From contig QVMW01000001.1 in assembly GCA_003417655.1 (NCBI GenBank), positions 1-64,000 on the forward strand: a stretch of DNA of 64,000 nt, given 5' to 3'. Of this stretch, positions 46,180-55,880 are shown piece by piece (the stretch's first letter is position 1; each line of letters starts with the position of its first letter). Position numbers and translations under genes: made by a program. This DNA is from Rhodobacteraceae bacterium 63075. GTDB taxonomy: Bacteria; Pseudomonadota; Alphaproteobacteria; Rhodobacterales; Rhodobacteraceae. The notes below the pieces were generated by a model, which was not told where the DNA came from, made no database searches, and saw only the letters and a list, made by a program, of their open reading frames with translations.

Positions 46180-48435
46180 ATGTCCAACAACAAATACTCC
46201 CGCGAAGACGCCCTCACCTTCCATATCGAGCCGACCCCCGGCAAATGGGAGGTGCAGGCCACCGTGCCGATGACGACGCAGCGAGACCTGAGCTTGGCTT
46301 ATTCGCCCGGCGTTGCCGTGCCCTGCGAGGAGATCCATGCCAATCCCGAGACGGCCTATGACTACACCAACAAGGGCAATCTCGTCGCCGTGATCTCCAA
46401 CGGCACCGCCGTGCTCGGCCTCGGCAATCTCGGCGCGCTCGGCTCCAAGCCGGTGATGGAGGGCAAGTCCGTGCTCTTCAAGCGCTTCGCCGATGTGAAC
46501 TCGATCGACATCGAGCTGGACACGGAAGACCCCGACGAATTCATCAAGGCGGTCCGGCTCATGGGGCCGACCTTCGGCGGCGTGAACCTCGAGGACATCA
46601 AGGCGCCCGAATGTTTCATCATCGAGCAGACGCTCAAGGAGGAGATGGACATCCCCGTCTTCCACGATGACCAGCACGGCACGGCCGTGATCTGCGCCGC
46701 CGGCCTCATCAACGCGCTGCAGATCTCCGGCAAGTCCATCGAGGAGGTCAAGATCGTCGTCAACGGCGCGGGCGCGGCGGGCATCGCCTGTATCGAGCTC
46801 ATCAAGGCCATGGGCGCGCGGCATGACAACTGCATCCTGTGCGATACCAAAGGCGTGATCCACCAGGGCCGCGAAGAGGGCATGAACCAGTGGAAATCGG
46901 CCCATGCGGCGAACACCGAGGCGCGCACGCTCGGCGAAGCGATGGAGGGCTGCGATGTCTTCCTCGGCGTGTCGGTCAAGGGCGCGGTCACGCCCGAGAT
47001 GGTCGCGTCCATGGGCGCCAACGCCGTCATCTTCGCCATGGCCAACCCCGACCCCGAGATCACCCCCGAGGAGGCCCATGCCGTCCGCGAGGACGTGATC
47101 GTCGCCACGGGCCGCTCGGACTATCCCAACCAGGTCAACAACGTCCTCGGCTTTCCCTATCTCTTCCGCGGCGCGCTCGACATTCACGCCCGCGCCATCA
47201 ACGACGAGATGAAGATCGCCTGTGCCGAGGCGCTGGCAAGGCTCGCGCGGCAGGACGTGCCCGACGAGGTCGCCATGGCCTATGGCAAGAAGCTCACCTT
47301 CGGGCGCGACTACATCATCCCGACACCCTTCGACCCGCGGCTCATCCATGTCGTCCCCCCTGCCGTCGCCAAGGCCGGGATGGACACCGGCGTCGCCCGC
47401 CGGCCCATCGTCGACATGGACGCCTACGAGCTCTCGCTGAAGTCCCGGATGGACCCGACCGCCTCGATCCTGCGCAGCCTCAACGCCCGCGCGCGGCAGA
47501 ACCAGGCCCGCATGATCTTCGCCGAGGGCGATGATCCCCGCGTGCTTCGCGCCGCCGTTCAATACACGCGCAACGGCATGGGCCAGTCCATCGTCGTGGG
47601 CCGCGAGGAAGACGTCAAAGCCAAGCTTGCTGCCGAGGGGCTCGGCGATGCCGTGGGTGAACTCGAGATCGTCAACGCCGCCAACACGCCCCATCTCGGC
47701 ACCTACAAGGCCCTCCTCTACAAACGCCTCCAGCGCCAGGGCTTCGACCGTCACGATGTGCACCGCCTCGCCGCGCGCGACCGTCACGTCTTCTCCGCGC
47801 TCATGCTTGCGCATGGCCATGGCGATGGGCTGGTCACTGGCGCAACACGCAAATCCGCCCATGTCATGCAGCGGATCAACATGGTCTTCGACGCCAATGC
47901 GAAGGCCGGGGCCGTCGGCGTCACGGCGCTGCTGCATCGGGGCAAGATCGTCCTCGTCGGCGACACGCTGGTGCATGAATGGCCCGACCAGGAAGACCTC
48001 GCGACAATCGCCGAACGCTCCGCCGACGTCGCCCGCCACCTCGGCCTTGAGCCGCGCGTCGCCTTCGTCAGCTTCTCCACCTTCGGCTACCCCCGCTCCG
48101 AACGCGCCGAGAAGATGCACCTCGCGCCGACCGTGCTCGAAGCGCGCGGCGCGCAGTTCGAGTTCGAAGGCGAGATGACAGTCGACGTCGCCCTCAACGC
48201 GCAGGCGCAGGCAAGCTACCCCTTCTCGCGCCTCACCGGCCCCGCCAATATCCTCGTCGTCCCCGCGCGGCACTCCGCCTCGATCTCCACCAAGCTCATG
48301 CAGGAAATGGCTGGCGCCACGGTCATCGGCCCGATCCTCGCAGGCATCGACGAAAGCATCCAGATCTGCTCGACGGTCAGCACGGTGAACGACATCGTCA
48401 ACATGGCCGTTCTGGCGGCCTGCAAGGTCGGCTGA
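46180..48435 (+). CDS. maeB: NADP-dependent malic enzyme with phosphotransacetylase-like domain
   Basis: The 751-residue protein has the malic domain (YSPGVAVPCEEIHANPETAYDYTNKGN), NAD-binding domain with IVVNGAGAAGIACIELIKAMG and VIFAMANPDPEITPEEA, and a C-terminal phosphate acetyl/butyryl-transferase-like domain (about 430-751). It decarboxylates malate to pyruvate and makes NADPH. The PTA-like part in MaeB is regulatory, binding acetyl-CoA. It ends 4 bp before the ribokinase gene. Confidence 0.95.
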   Translation: MSNNKYSREDALTFHIEPTPGKWEVQATVPMTTQRDLSLAYSPGVAVPCEEIHANPETAYDYTNKGNLVAVISNGTAVLGLGNLGALGSKPVMEGKSVLFKRFADVNSIDIELDTEDPDEFIKAVRLMGPTFGGVNLEDIKAPECFIIEQTLKEEMDIPVFHDDQHGTAVICAAGLINALQISGKSIEEVKIVVNGAGAAGIACIELIKAMGARHDNCILCDTKGVIHQGREEGMNQWKSAHAANTEARTLGEAMEGCDVFLGVSVKGAVTPEMVASMGANAVIFAMANPDPEITPEEAHAVREDVIVATGRSDYPNQVNNVLGFPYLFRGALDIHARAINDEMKIACAEALARLARQDVPDEVAMAYGKKLTFGRDYIIPTPFDPRLIHVVPPAVAKAGMDTGVARRPIVDMDAYELSLKSRMDPTASILRSLNARARQNQARMIFAEGDDPRVLRAAVQYTRNGMGQSIVVGREEDVKAKLAAEGLGDAVGELEIVNAANTPHLGTYKALLYKRLQRQGFDRHDVHRLAARDRHVFSALMLAHGHGDGLVTGATRKSAHVMQRINMVFDANAKAGAVGVTALLHRGKIVLVGDTLVHEWPDQEDLATIAERSADVARHLGLEPRVAFVSFSTFGYPRSERAEKMHLAPTVLEARGAQFEFEGEMTVDVALNAQAQASYPFSRLTGPANILVVPARHSASISTKLMQEMAGATVIGPILAGIDESIQICSTVSTVNDIVNMAVLAACKVG

Positions 48436-48439
48436 CGCG

Positions 48440-49315
48440 ATGACCCTCTACAACCTCGGCTCGATCAACCTCGATCATTTCTACCAGGTCCCGCACCTGC
48501 CAGCGCCGGGCGAGACCATCCTGGCCGAGAGCCACAGCACAGGCCTCGGCGGCAAGGGCGCGAATATCTCGGTCGCCGCCGCGCAGGCCGGCGCGCGCGT
48601 CGTGCATATCGGCGCGGTCGGCCCCGATGGTGCCTGGGCCACCGCCCGCCTGCGCGCGCTCGGCGTCGGGACAGATCACATAGCAGGGGTCGATGCCCTC
48701 ACGGCCCACGCCATCATCAATGTCGATCCTGCGGGCGAAAACGCCATCACCGTCTTTCCCGGCGCGAACATGAAACAGTCTCTGAAAAGGCTCGAATCGG
48801 CCCTCGCCAGCGCCGCACCCGGCGATATGCTGCTGTTGCAAAACGAGACGAACGCCGCCCCCCAAGCCGCGCAGCGCGCCCGCGAAAAGGGCCTCGAAGT
48901 GCTCTACGCCGCCGCGCCCTTCGAGCCGAAAGCCACCGCAGCACTCCTCCCGCTGACGGATATCCTCGTGCTCAACGCCGTCGAGCTCGCGCAGCTCAAG
49001 GCCGCTACGGGGCTAAATCCCGACGCGCTCGGCCCCGAAACGGTCATCGTCACCGAAGGTGCCCAGGGCGGACGCGCCATCACCACCGCAGGCGAGATTC
49101 GCTTCGCTGCCTTCCCTGCCGAAACCATCGACACCACAGGCGCAGGCGACACCTTCACAGGCTATCTCGCCGCCGCCCTCCACGAAGGCCAGCCGCTCGA
49201 AGCCGCCCTGCGCCTCGCCGCCGCCGCCTCGGCCCTCAAAGTGACGCGAAAAGGGACAGCCGATGCCATCCCCTCGCGCGCCGAAACGGACGCCTTCATG
49301 AACGCGGCAAGCTGA
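48440..49315 (+). CDS. PfkB-family carbohydrate kinase (ribokinase-like)
   Basis: The 291-residue kinase begins LYNLGSINLDHFYQVPHLPAPGET and has GLGGKGANISVAAAQAG (substrate motif) and the DTTGAGDTFTGYLAAAL ATP-anion-hole motif with catalytic Asp. It is most like ribokinase, but no ribose transporter is adjacent, so the sugar is uncertain. It lies 4 bp after maeB, suggesting co-transcription. Confidence 0.87.
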   Translation: MTLYNLGSINLDHFYQVPHLPAPGETILAESHSTGLGGKGANISVAAAQAGARVVHIGAVGPDGAWATARLRALGVGTDHIAGVDALTAHAIINVDPAGENAITVFPGANMKQSLKRLESALASAAPGDMLLLQNETNAAPQAAQRAREKGLEVLYAAAPFEPKATAALLPLTDILVLNAVELAQLKAATGLNPDALGPETVIVTEGAQGGRAITTAGEIRFAAFPAETIDTTGAGDTFTGYLAAALHEGQPLEAALRLAAAASALKVTRKGTADAIPSRAETDAFMNAAS

Positions 49316-49330
49316 CCCTTTTTTCTTGCC

Positions 49331-49410
49331 TTAGGGTCCTGACCCTAAATATCCCGGGGAGCGCGAGGGGCAGCGCCCCTCGCCTTCGTCGGATTTGCGC
49401 AGCAAATTCG
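49331..49410. repeat. Intergenic repeat element, diverged copy C
   Basis: This region between the converging ribokinase and msrA genes has a perfect TTAGGGTC/GACCCTAA palindrome (49331-49348), AAATATCCC at about 49347-49355, a CGAGGGGC/GCCCCTCG hairpin and an ATTTGC/GCAAAT stem. The order of AATATCCC edge, G-C stem and TTGC hairpin matches copies A and B, although sequence between is not conserved. Confidence 0.55.
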
Positions 49411-49413
49411 AAA

Positions 49414-50076
49414 TCACCCCGCGAAAGGCGCAGCACTGCCCCAAAGCGCCTTCACCCGTGCATCGCGCCCACATGCGTTGCGGTAGAAATCATAGGCCTT
49501 CGCCCGTGTCTTGGGCCCCGCCCGCGTGAGCACCAGCTTCTGGCTCTTGTAATAATCCTGGTGATAGTCTTCCGCCTCGTAGAACGCCTCGAGCGGCAGG
49601 ATCTTCGTCTTGATCGGCTGGCCCAGAACGCCCTGCGCGTCCTTGACGGCCCTATCGGCGGCCGCCTTCTGCGCCGGGCTTTCATGGAATATCGCCGTGG
49701 CATAGCTCTGCCCACGGTCGCAGAACTGCCCGCCCCCATCGGTCGGGTCGATCGACCGCATGAACTTGTGCAGGATCTCTTCGCGGCTCACGCGGCCCGT
49801 ATCAAAGGTGATCCGGACCACCTCGTAATGCCCCGTGCCGCCACGCACGACCTGCTTGTAGGTCGGGTTGGCCACGTCACCCCCGGCATATCCCGACACC
49901 GCCGAGATCACCCCCGGCACCTTCTCGAAATCCGCCTCGACACACCAGAAACACCCGCCGGCGACGACAAGCTCCTCCTTGGGGCCGGCCTGCGCCTTTC
50001 CGCCGCACAGCGCGAATCCGACGGCAATCAGCGCCGTCAGCATCAGCATCTTCAAATCGTTCATCCTACCCGTCAT
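49414..50076 (-). CDS. msrA: Peptide-methionine (S)-S-oxide reductase with signal peptide
   Basis: The 220-residue product has the MsrA active site AGGCFWCVEADFEKVPGV, YAGGDVANPTYKQV and the GQSYATAIFH motif. It starts with a hydrophobic signal (MLMLTALIAVGFALCGGKAQA), so it should act in the periplasm on exported proteins. ATG 50076 has AGGAG at suitable distance; Met at 50064 is an alternative. It stands alone, convergent with the ribokinase gene. Confidence 0.92.
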   Translation of the reverse strand: MTGRMNDLKMLMLTALIAVGFALCGGKAQAGPKEELVVAGGCFWCVEADFEKVPGVISAVSGYAGGDVANPTYKQVVRGGTGHYEVVRITFDTGRVSREEILHKFMRSIDPTDGGGQFCDRGQSYATAIFHESPAQKAAADRAVKDAQGVLGQPIKTKILPLEAFYEAEDYHQDYYKSQKLVLTRAGPKTRAKAYDFYRNACGRDARVKALWGSAAPFAG

Positions 50077-50184
50077 GAGACAGTCTCCTCTTTTCTCAAG
50101 ACCACCCTAGCGCCGACAAACGGGCCTGTAGACACCTCTCACAAAGAGGTTACACATCGTGACAGCACGAAAACGGGAGAGCAC

Positions 50185-50910
50185 ATGACCAAGCCAGTGA
50201 AAATCGCCATGTGGTCCGGCCCGCGGAACCTCTCCACGGCGATGATGTACAGTTTCGGCGCGCGCGCCGATTTCGACGTGGTCGATGAGCCCTTCTACGC
50301 CGCCTATCTCGCCGCCACAGGCCTTGATCACCCGATGCGCGCAGACGTGCTCGCCTCCCAGCCGCAAGACGCGGCCGAGGTCGCGCGCGGCCTCGTCGCA
50401 CCGCGCGCCAAGCACCACTACCAGAAACACATGTGCCAGCACATGATCGCAGGCATCCCGCGCGACTGGATGAATTCGGTCACGAATGTCTTCCTGATCC
50501 GTCATCCCGCCCGCGTGATCGCCAGCTTCGGCGCGAAATATTCAGGCTTCGGCCTCGCCGATATCGGCTTCTCCCAGCAGATCGAGCTCGTCGAGCAGCG
50601 CCGCGCCGCCGGGGAAGAGCCGATCATTATCGACAGCGCCGACATCCGCGCAAGCCCCGAAGCCATGCTCCGGGCGCTCTGCACAGCCCTCGGCCTGCCC
50701 TTCGATCCTGCCATGCTCTCCTGGCCCGCCGGCGGTCACCCCGCCGATGGCGCCTGGGCCCCGCACTGGTATGGCGCGGTGCATCGCTCGACAGGATTCG
50801 CCGGCCCCGAAGGCGCGCTCCAGGATCTCGAAGAGGCAGGCCAGCGCCGCCTGCTCGACGCAGCCATGCCGATCTACGAGCGCCTCACCGCGATCAAGCT
50901 GACACCCTGA
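50185..50910 (+). CDS. Sulfotransferase-like P-loop protein
   Basis: This 241-residue protein begins KIAMWSGPRNLSTAMMYSFGA, which has the PAPS phosphosulfate-binding character of the sulfotransferase superfamily, and continues with TNVFLIRHPARVIASFGAKY, the 3'-phosphate-binding type motif. Stand-alone members occur in many marine bacteria; the acceptor is unknown. ATG 50185 precedes this motif with a GGGAGAGC stretch. Confidence 0.8.
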   Translation: MTKPVKIAMWSGPRNLSTAMMYSFGARADFDVVDEPFYAAYLAATGLDHPMRADVLASQPQDAAEVARGLVAPRAKHHYQKHMCQHMIAGIPRDWMNSVTNVFLIRHPARVIASFGAKYSGFGLADIGFSQQIELVEQRRAAGEEPIIIDSADIRASPEAMLRALCTALGLPFDPAMLSWPAGGHPADGAWAPHWYGAVHRSTGFAGPEGALQDLEEAGQRRLLDAAMPIYERLTAIKLTP

Positions 50911-50951
50911 CCCATTTTCTTGCCAAGCGCGCCGCGCTGCCCATTCGCGAA

Positions 50952-51002
50952 GCGCCCCCTCGCCGCGCGGGGTGGGCGGGCGGGCGCGCGGCGAGGGGGC
51001 GC
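50952..51002 (+). repeat. Hairpin with G-quadruplex-type loop, copy 2
   Basis: A perfect 17-bp stem, GCGCCCCCTCGCCGCGC (50952-50968) with 50986-51002, encloses the loop GGGGTGGGCGGGCGGGC. The four G-tracts with single-nucleotide loops are an ideal quadruplex motif. It lies 42 bp after the sulfotransferase stop and overlaps the end region before the SCP2 gene. Confidence 0.85.
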
Positions 51003-51003
51003 G

Positions 51004-51279
51004 TCAGAGCAGTTGCGCCAGTTTCATCGCCACGCCCATGTCACCCGAAACTTTCAGCTTCCCGGTCATGACGCCGGTCATCGGATTCAGCTTGCCTGCC
51101 AGGAGCTTCTCCAGGTTCGGCCGGCTCATCCGGATGGTGCAATCCGTCTCGCGGTCCCGCGTGTCGGCCGCGCCGCCCGCGACGACGATGACGCCCTCGT
51201 CGCCGCAGTCGAACTTGAGCGAGCCGTCAAAGCTCCGGCCTTCGAGGCCCTTCGACAGTCCTGCCGCCATCTCTTCCAT
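51004..51279 (-). CDS. SCP2 sterol-binding-domain protein
   Basis: The 91-residue protein has the SCP2-like core: LSKGLEGRSFDGSLKFDCGDEGVIVV, DCTIRMSRPNLEKLLAGKLNPMTGVMTGKLKVSGDMGVAMKLAQLL. Such small proteins bind lipids or acyl-CoAs in the cytoplasm. GGGAG precedes the ATG at 51279. It has no operon partner. Confidence 0.9.
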   Translation of the reverse strand: MEEMAAGLSKGLEGRSFDGSLKFDCGDEGVIVVAGGAADTRDRETDCTIRMSRPNLEKLLAGKLNPMTGVMTGKLKVSGDMGVAMKLAQLL

Positions 51280-51406
51280 CGTCCGTCTCCCGCAAGTGCT
51301 CCGCCACTCTTATGCCAGCCGCAAGCGCGCGATGCGCGGCTGACTTTGCGGCAGGCACCGTGCGCCCCGTTAATCAATTTTCTCCTAACGCGCAGGCCGC
51401 GCATCC

Positions 51407-51460
51407 GGTGTACTAGAGGGGTGCACTAGGGGGGTGTACAGGATGTCACCCCCCTCTTTT
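51407..51460 (+). repeat. 13-bp-period repeat leading into a plus-strand terminator
   Basis: GGTGTACTAG (51407), GGTGCACTAG (51420) and GGTGTACAGG (51433) recur every 13 bp. The third overlaps a perfect stem, AGGGGGGTG (51428-51436) with CACCCCCCT (51447-51455), followed by CTTTT. It looks like a terminator, yet no plus-strand gene precedes it, so the transcript would be unannotated. Confidence 0.55.
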
Positions 51461-51499
51461 CGCCCCTCCAAAATGGTTAACGCGGCAAAACGCACCCCT

Positions 51500-51540
51500 C
51501 ACCAAAAGCAAACGGGCATGTGCTATCCTGCACATACCCG
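51500..51540 (-). terminator. Likely argG terminator
   Basis: Read on the minus strand, GGGTATGTGC (51530-51539) pairs with GCACATGCCC (51514-51523), followed by GTTTGCTTTT. It lies 35 bp after the argG stop. Confidence 0.65.
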
Positions 51541-51574
51541 CTTGAAAGAATTGGATTTTTTTGCCCCTAAACCC

Positions 51575-52792
<1,218 letters not shown>

Positions 52793-52896
52793 CTTGAATT
52801 CCTTCTTATCTCGTTTCGCTGCGAGGTAGCCCGTTTTGCACCGCGCTGCAAGGCAAAGCCCTTGCCAACAAGGGGCCTGTGCCCGATGAATGCCGA

Positions 52897-54135
52897 ATGG
52901 ACAGTTTCAAAGACAAATCACGCAATATCGCAGATGCCCTGCGCGGTGTCTTCGACCCGACGCCGCTGCAACGCAACGCCCATCTGAGCGAGGCTTATGG
53001 TGCCGAGATCTATCTCAAGCGAGAGGACCTGACCCCGGTCCGCTCCTACAAGATCCGCGGCGCCTACAACGCCATGAAAAACGCGATCGAGGCCGCCAAG
53101 ACGCCGCCGCTTTTCGTCTGTGCCAGCGCCGGAAACCACGCGCAGGGCGTCGCCTTCATGTGCAAGCATTTCGGCGTGAAGGGGCGCATTTTCATGCCGG
53201 TAACCACGCCGAGCCAGAAGATCCTCAAGACCAAGACCTTCGGCGGAGACCTGATCGAGATCGAGCTCATCGGCGACTATTTCGACGAGACGCTTCACGC
53301 CGCACAGAGCTATTGCACTGAAAACAAGGCCGTTTTCCTGCCGCCTTTCGATGCGCCAGATGTGATCGCGGGACAGTCTACCGTGGCCGCCGAGATCGAA
53401 CAGCAACTGGGGGCCGCGCCCGAGCTGCTTGTCCTGCCCGTCGGCGGCGGCGGCCTTGCAGCCGGGGTCACCTCCTATTTCGAGGATGCCTGCCGATACT
53501 GTTTCGTCGAGCCCGCCGGCGGCGCCTGTCTTGCCGCAGCCCAGCTCGCCGGAAAGCCTGTCGCGCTGGAGGCGGTCGATACCTTCGTCGATGGTGCCGC
53601 AGTCGCCAGGATAGGGGCCGCACCCTTCGAGCGGCTCAAGAGCTACAAGCTCGAAACGCACCTCCAGATCAGCGAGGATCGCCTCTGCACCACGCTGGTC
53701 GAGATGCTCAACATCGAAGGCGTCGTGCTCGAGCCCGCAGGAGCCTTGGCCGTCGATGCCCTCAAGGATCTGAAAGATGCCATAAAGGGCAAGACAGTTG
53801 TTTGCGTGACCTCCGGGGGAAACTTCGACTTCGAAAGGCTTCCCGAAGTGAAGGAGCGCGCCCAACGCTATGCTGGCCTCAAGAAGTACTTCATCCTGCG
53901 CCTTCCCCAACGCCCCGGTGCGCTCAAGGATTTCCTCGGCTTTCTCGGGCCGCATGACGACATCACGCGCTTCGAGTACCTCAAGAAGTCCGCGCGCAAT
54001 TTCGGGACGGTTCTGATCGGGATCGAAACGGACGACGCCGCGAATTTCGCCAAGCTTCACGACAAGCTTGCCGAGGCCGGGTTCCAGGCGCGCGACATCA
54101 CGAACGACGAAACGCTCGCCTCATTCCTCGTCTGA
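52897..54135 (+). CDS. ilvA: Threonine ammonia-lyase (threonine dehydratase)
   Basis: The 412-residue PLP enzyme has the Schiff-base lysine in [44 protein letters not shown] and [11 protein letters not shown]-terminal regulatory ACT-like domain follows ([20 protein letters not shown], about 325-412). It makes 2-oxobutyrate for isoleucine. ATG 52897 is chosen; an in-frame GTG at 52879 has AAGGGG too close to it. Its end overlaps the convergent CCA enzyme gene by 15 bp. Confidence 0.93.
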   Translation: MDSFKDKSRNIADALRGVFDPTPLQRNAHLSEAYGAEIYLKREDLTPVRSYKIRGAYNAMKNAIEAAKTPPLFVCASAGNHAQGVAFMCKHFGVKGRIFMPVTTPSQKILKTKTFGGDLIEIELIGDYFDETLHAAQSYCTENKAVFLPPFDAPDVIAGQSTVAAEIEQQLGAAPELLVLPVGGGGLAAGVTSYFEDACRYCFVEPAGGACLAAAQLAGKPVALEAVDTFVDGAAVARIGAAPFERLKSYKLETHLQISEDRLCTTLVEMLNIEGVVLEPAGALAVDALKDLKDAIKGKTVVCVTSGGNFDFERLPEVKERAQRYAGLKKYFILRLPQRPGALKDFLGFLGPHDDITRFEYLKKSARNFGTVLIGIETDDAANFAKLHDKLAEAGFQARDITNDETLASFLV

Positions 54136-55284
54136 AAGGCCGGACAGCAACGCGCCTTTGCCCAGCTCGAATCCGCTTTCGATCCACCTGCGCTCAAGCC
54201 GCGCCAGGGCCATGCCCAGTGCCTTGCCCCTGTGCGGCGCGAGGTCCTTCGCCGCGACGGGAAAGACCGCACATTCACCCTTGGCGATGAGCGCGAGATC
54301 TTCCCTGGTCATGTCGGCTTCCAGCAGGGCCGCACGGGCCGCGCCGACAGACATGGCCAGCCTTTTGCCGTGACGATAGGCCAGCTCTCCAAGCGAGCTA
54401 TCGTCTCTGGCCGCGCTTCTGAGCTGCTCGGCGAAGCGCTGGTCCTTCTTGCTGAGCCTCAGCGGCAGCGCTTCGGACGGCATCAACAGAACGGTCAGAC
54501 GCGCGATGGCATCCGGAGAAAGCAGGTCCTTCTCCTTGCCAAGATAGCGCTCGAGGAGCGGCAAATCGACAAGCCCCAGAACGCGCGCGAGCACACCGTC
54601 TGACGCCATTGCCTTGAGCACATCCATGGGGCAGACAACGGCGAGCAGCTTCAATAGCTCCGCTGTTTTCCGCTCGGTCGAGACATGGCCCAGCCCATAG
54701 CTCAAACGGCGCACCGCCCGGGCAGCATGCGCATCGATCCCGCACGCCCCGAAGCCCAGCTGCGCCGCGAAACGGTAGAGCCGGATAATGCGCAGGTAGT
54801 CCTCCCGGATTCGCGCCTCCGGCCTTCCGACGAAAACCAACCTGCGCGCCTGGATGTCTTCGAGCCCGCCCGTCGGATCATGCAACACGCCCCGCGCATC
54901 TGCATAGATGGCGTTCATCCTGAAATCGCGCCGCGCGGCATCCACCTCGAGGGTATCGGCAAAAGCGATGACGGCATGCCGCCCATCCGTCTCCACATCC
55001 TTGCGAAACGTCGTGACTTCGAGCGGCTCACCCTTGCCGACAACTGTCACGGTGCCGTGGTCAATACCCGTGGGAACGGGCTTGAAGCCGATACTCCGGG
55101 CAAGCTCCAAGACCGTTTCAGGCCGGGCATTGGTGGCAATGTCAAGATCGGTCACAGGCAGTCCGAGCAGCGCGTTACGCACGCAGCCGCCCACGAAATA
55201 GCCCTTGAAACCCGCCGCCTCCAGTGCGGAAAGCAGCGCTTGCGCCGTGGCATTCTTCAACCAGGAACCCTCTATTCGTCTCAC
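54121..55284 (-). CDS. cca: CCA tRNA nucleotidyltransferase
   Basis: The 387-residue class II nucleotidyltransferase has the head GYFVGGCVRNALLGLPVTDLDIATNA, with catalytic Asps in DLDIAT, the VDAARRDFRMNAIYAD region, and IREDYLRIIRLYRFAAQLG. It adds or repairs the tRNA 3' CCA. It follows the NUDIX gene (overlap 4 bp) and hslO, forming a three-gene transcript. Confidence 0.92.
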   Translation of the reverse strand: MRRIEGSWLKNATAQALLSALEAAGFKGYFVGGCVRNALLGLPVTDLDIATNARPETVLELARSIGFKPVPTGIDHGTVTVVGKGEPLEVTTFRKDVETDGRHAVIAFADTLEVDAARRDFRMNAIYADARGVLHDPTGGLEDIQARRLVFVGRPEARIREDYLRIIRLYRFAAQLGFGACGIDAHAARAVRRLSYGLGHVSTERKTAELLKLLAVVCPMDVLKAMASDGVLARVLGLVDLPLLERYLGKEKDLLSPDAIARLTVLLMPSEALPLRLSKKDQRFAEQLRSAARDDSSLGELAYRHGKRLAMSVGAARAALLEADMTREDLALIAKGECAVFPVAAKDLAPHRGKALGMALARLERRWIESGFELGKGALLSGLSDEE

Positions 55285-55880
55285 GTCGAAACTCGCTCAG
55301 CCAAGGCCATTGTCATGCGCGCCGTCGCGCCCCAAACGTAGTGCGGCCCGAATGGAATGGTATAGTAATATCGGATCGCGCCGCGAAACATGCGCCCCTG
55401 TACAGCATATCGCTTGGGATCGAGCAGGTGATCCAGCGGGACGAGTATGAGCTCTTCGACTTCGTTGGCGTCCAGCCGAGGCTCGAAGAATTCCCGAACG
55501 TAACCTAGCACAGGGCGCACGGCAAAGCCTGTCACTGTCCTGTGTTCCGGCAATTGCCCCAGTATCTCGACATTTGTCGACGGCAGCCCGATCTCTTCTT
55601 CCGCCTCGCGCAGCGCGGCCGCCTCAGGGGAGCTATCGCATTGCTCGATCTTTCCGCCAGGAAAGGCGATCTGGCCGGGGTGATGGCGCAGGTGCTGCGC
55701 GCGTTTGGTCAGAATCACCTTTGGCTCACCAGCGCCATCCATCATCGCAAAAAGCACGGCGGCTTCGCTCTTCACCCCGTGTTCAACAGGGATCACGTCG
55801 GGGTTGAGGTCATAATCCGACGACACGGGGCCGGGGTGTTTCAACGCCAGCGCAATTTGCGAAAGGCGGTCAGGCAGCAC
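55281..55880 (-). CDS. NUDIX hydrolase (CoA pyrophosphatase type)
   Basis: The 199-residue protein has ILTKRAQHLRHHPGQIAFPGGKIE, the CoA-pyrophosphatase (UPF0035) motif before the NUDIX box, and REAEEEIGLP completing the box. CoA-type members hydrolyse CoA or its derivatives to 4'-phosphopantetheine and ADP. It begins just before the hslO stop and overlaps cca, so it is cotranscribed. Confidence 0.9.
   Translation of the reverse strand: MLPDRLSQIALALKHPGPVSSDYDLNPDVIPVEHGVKSEAAVLFAMMDGAGEPKVILTKRAQHLRHHPGQIAFPGGKIEQCDSSPEAAALREAEEEIGLPSTNVEILGQLPEHRTVTGFAVRPVLGYVREFFEPRLDANEVEELILVPLDHLLDPKRYAVQGRMFRGAIRYYYTIPFGPHYVWGATARMTMALAERVST

Noticed and set aside
46048..48273. 741-residue ORF on the minus strand
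   Set aside because: Antisense to maeB; His/Asp/Gly-rich composition typical of shadow frames.
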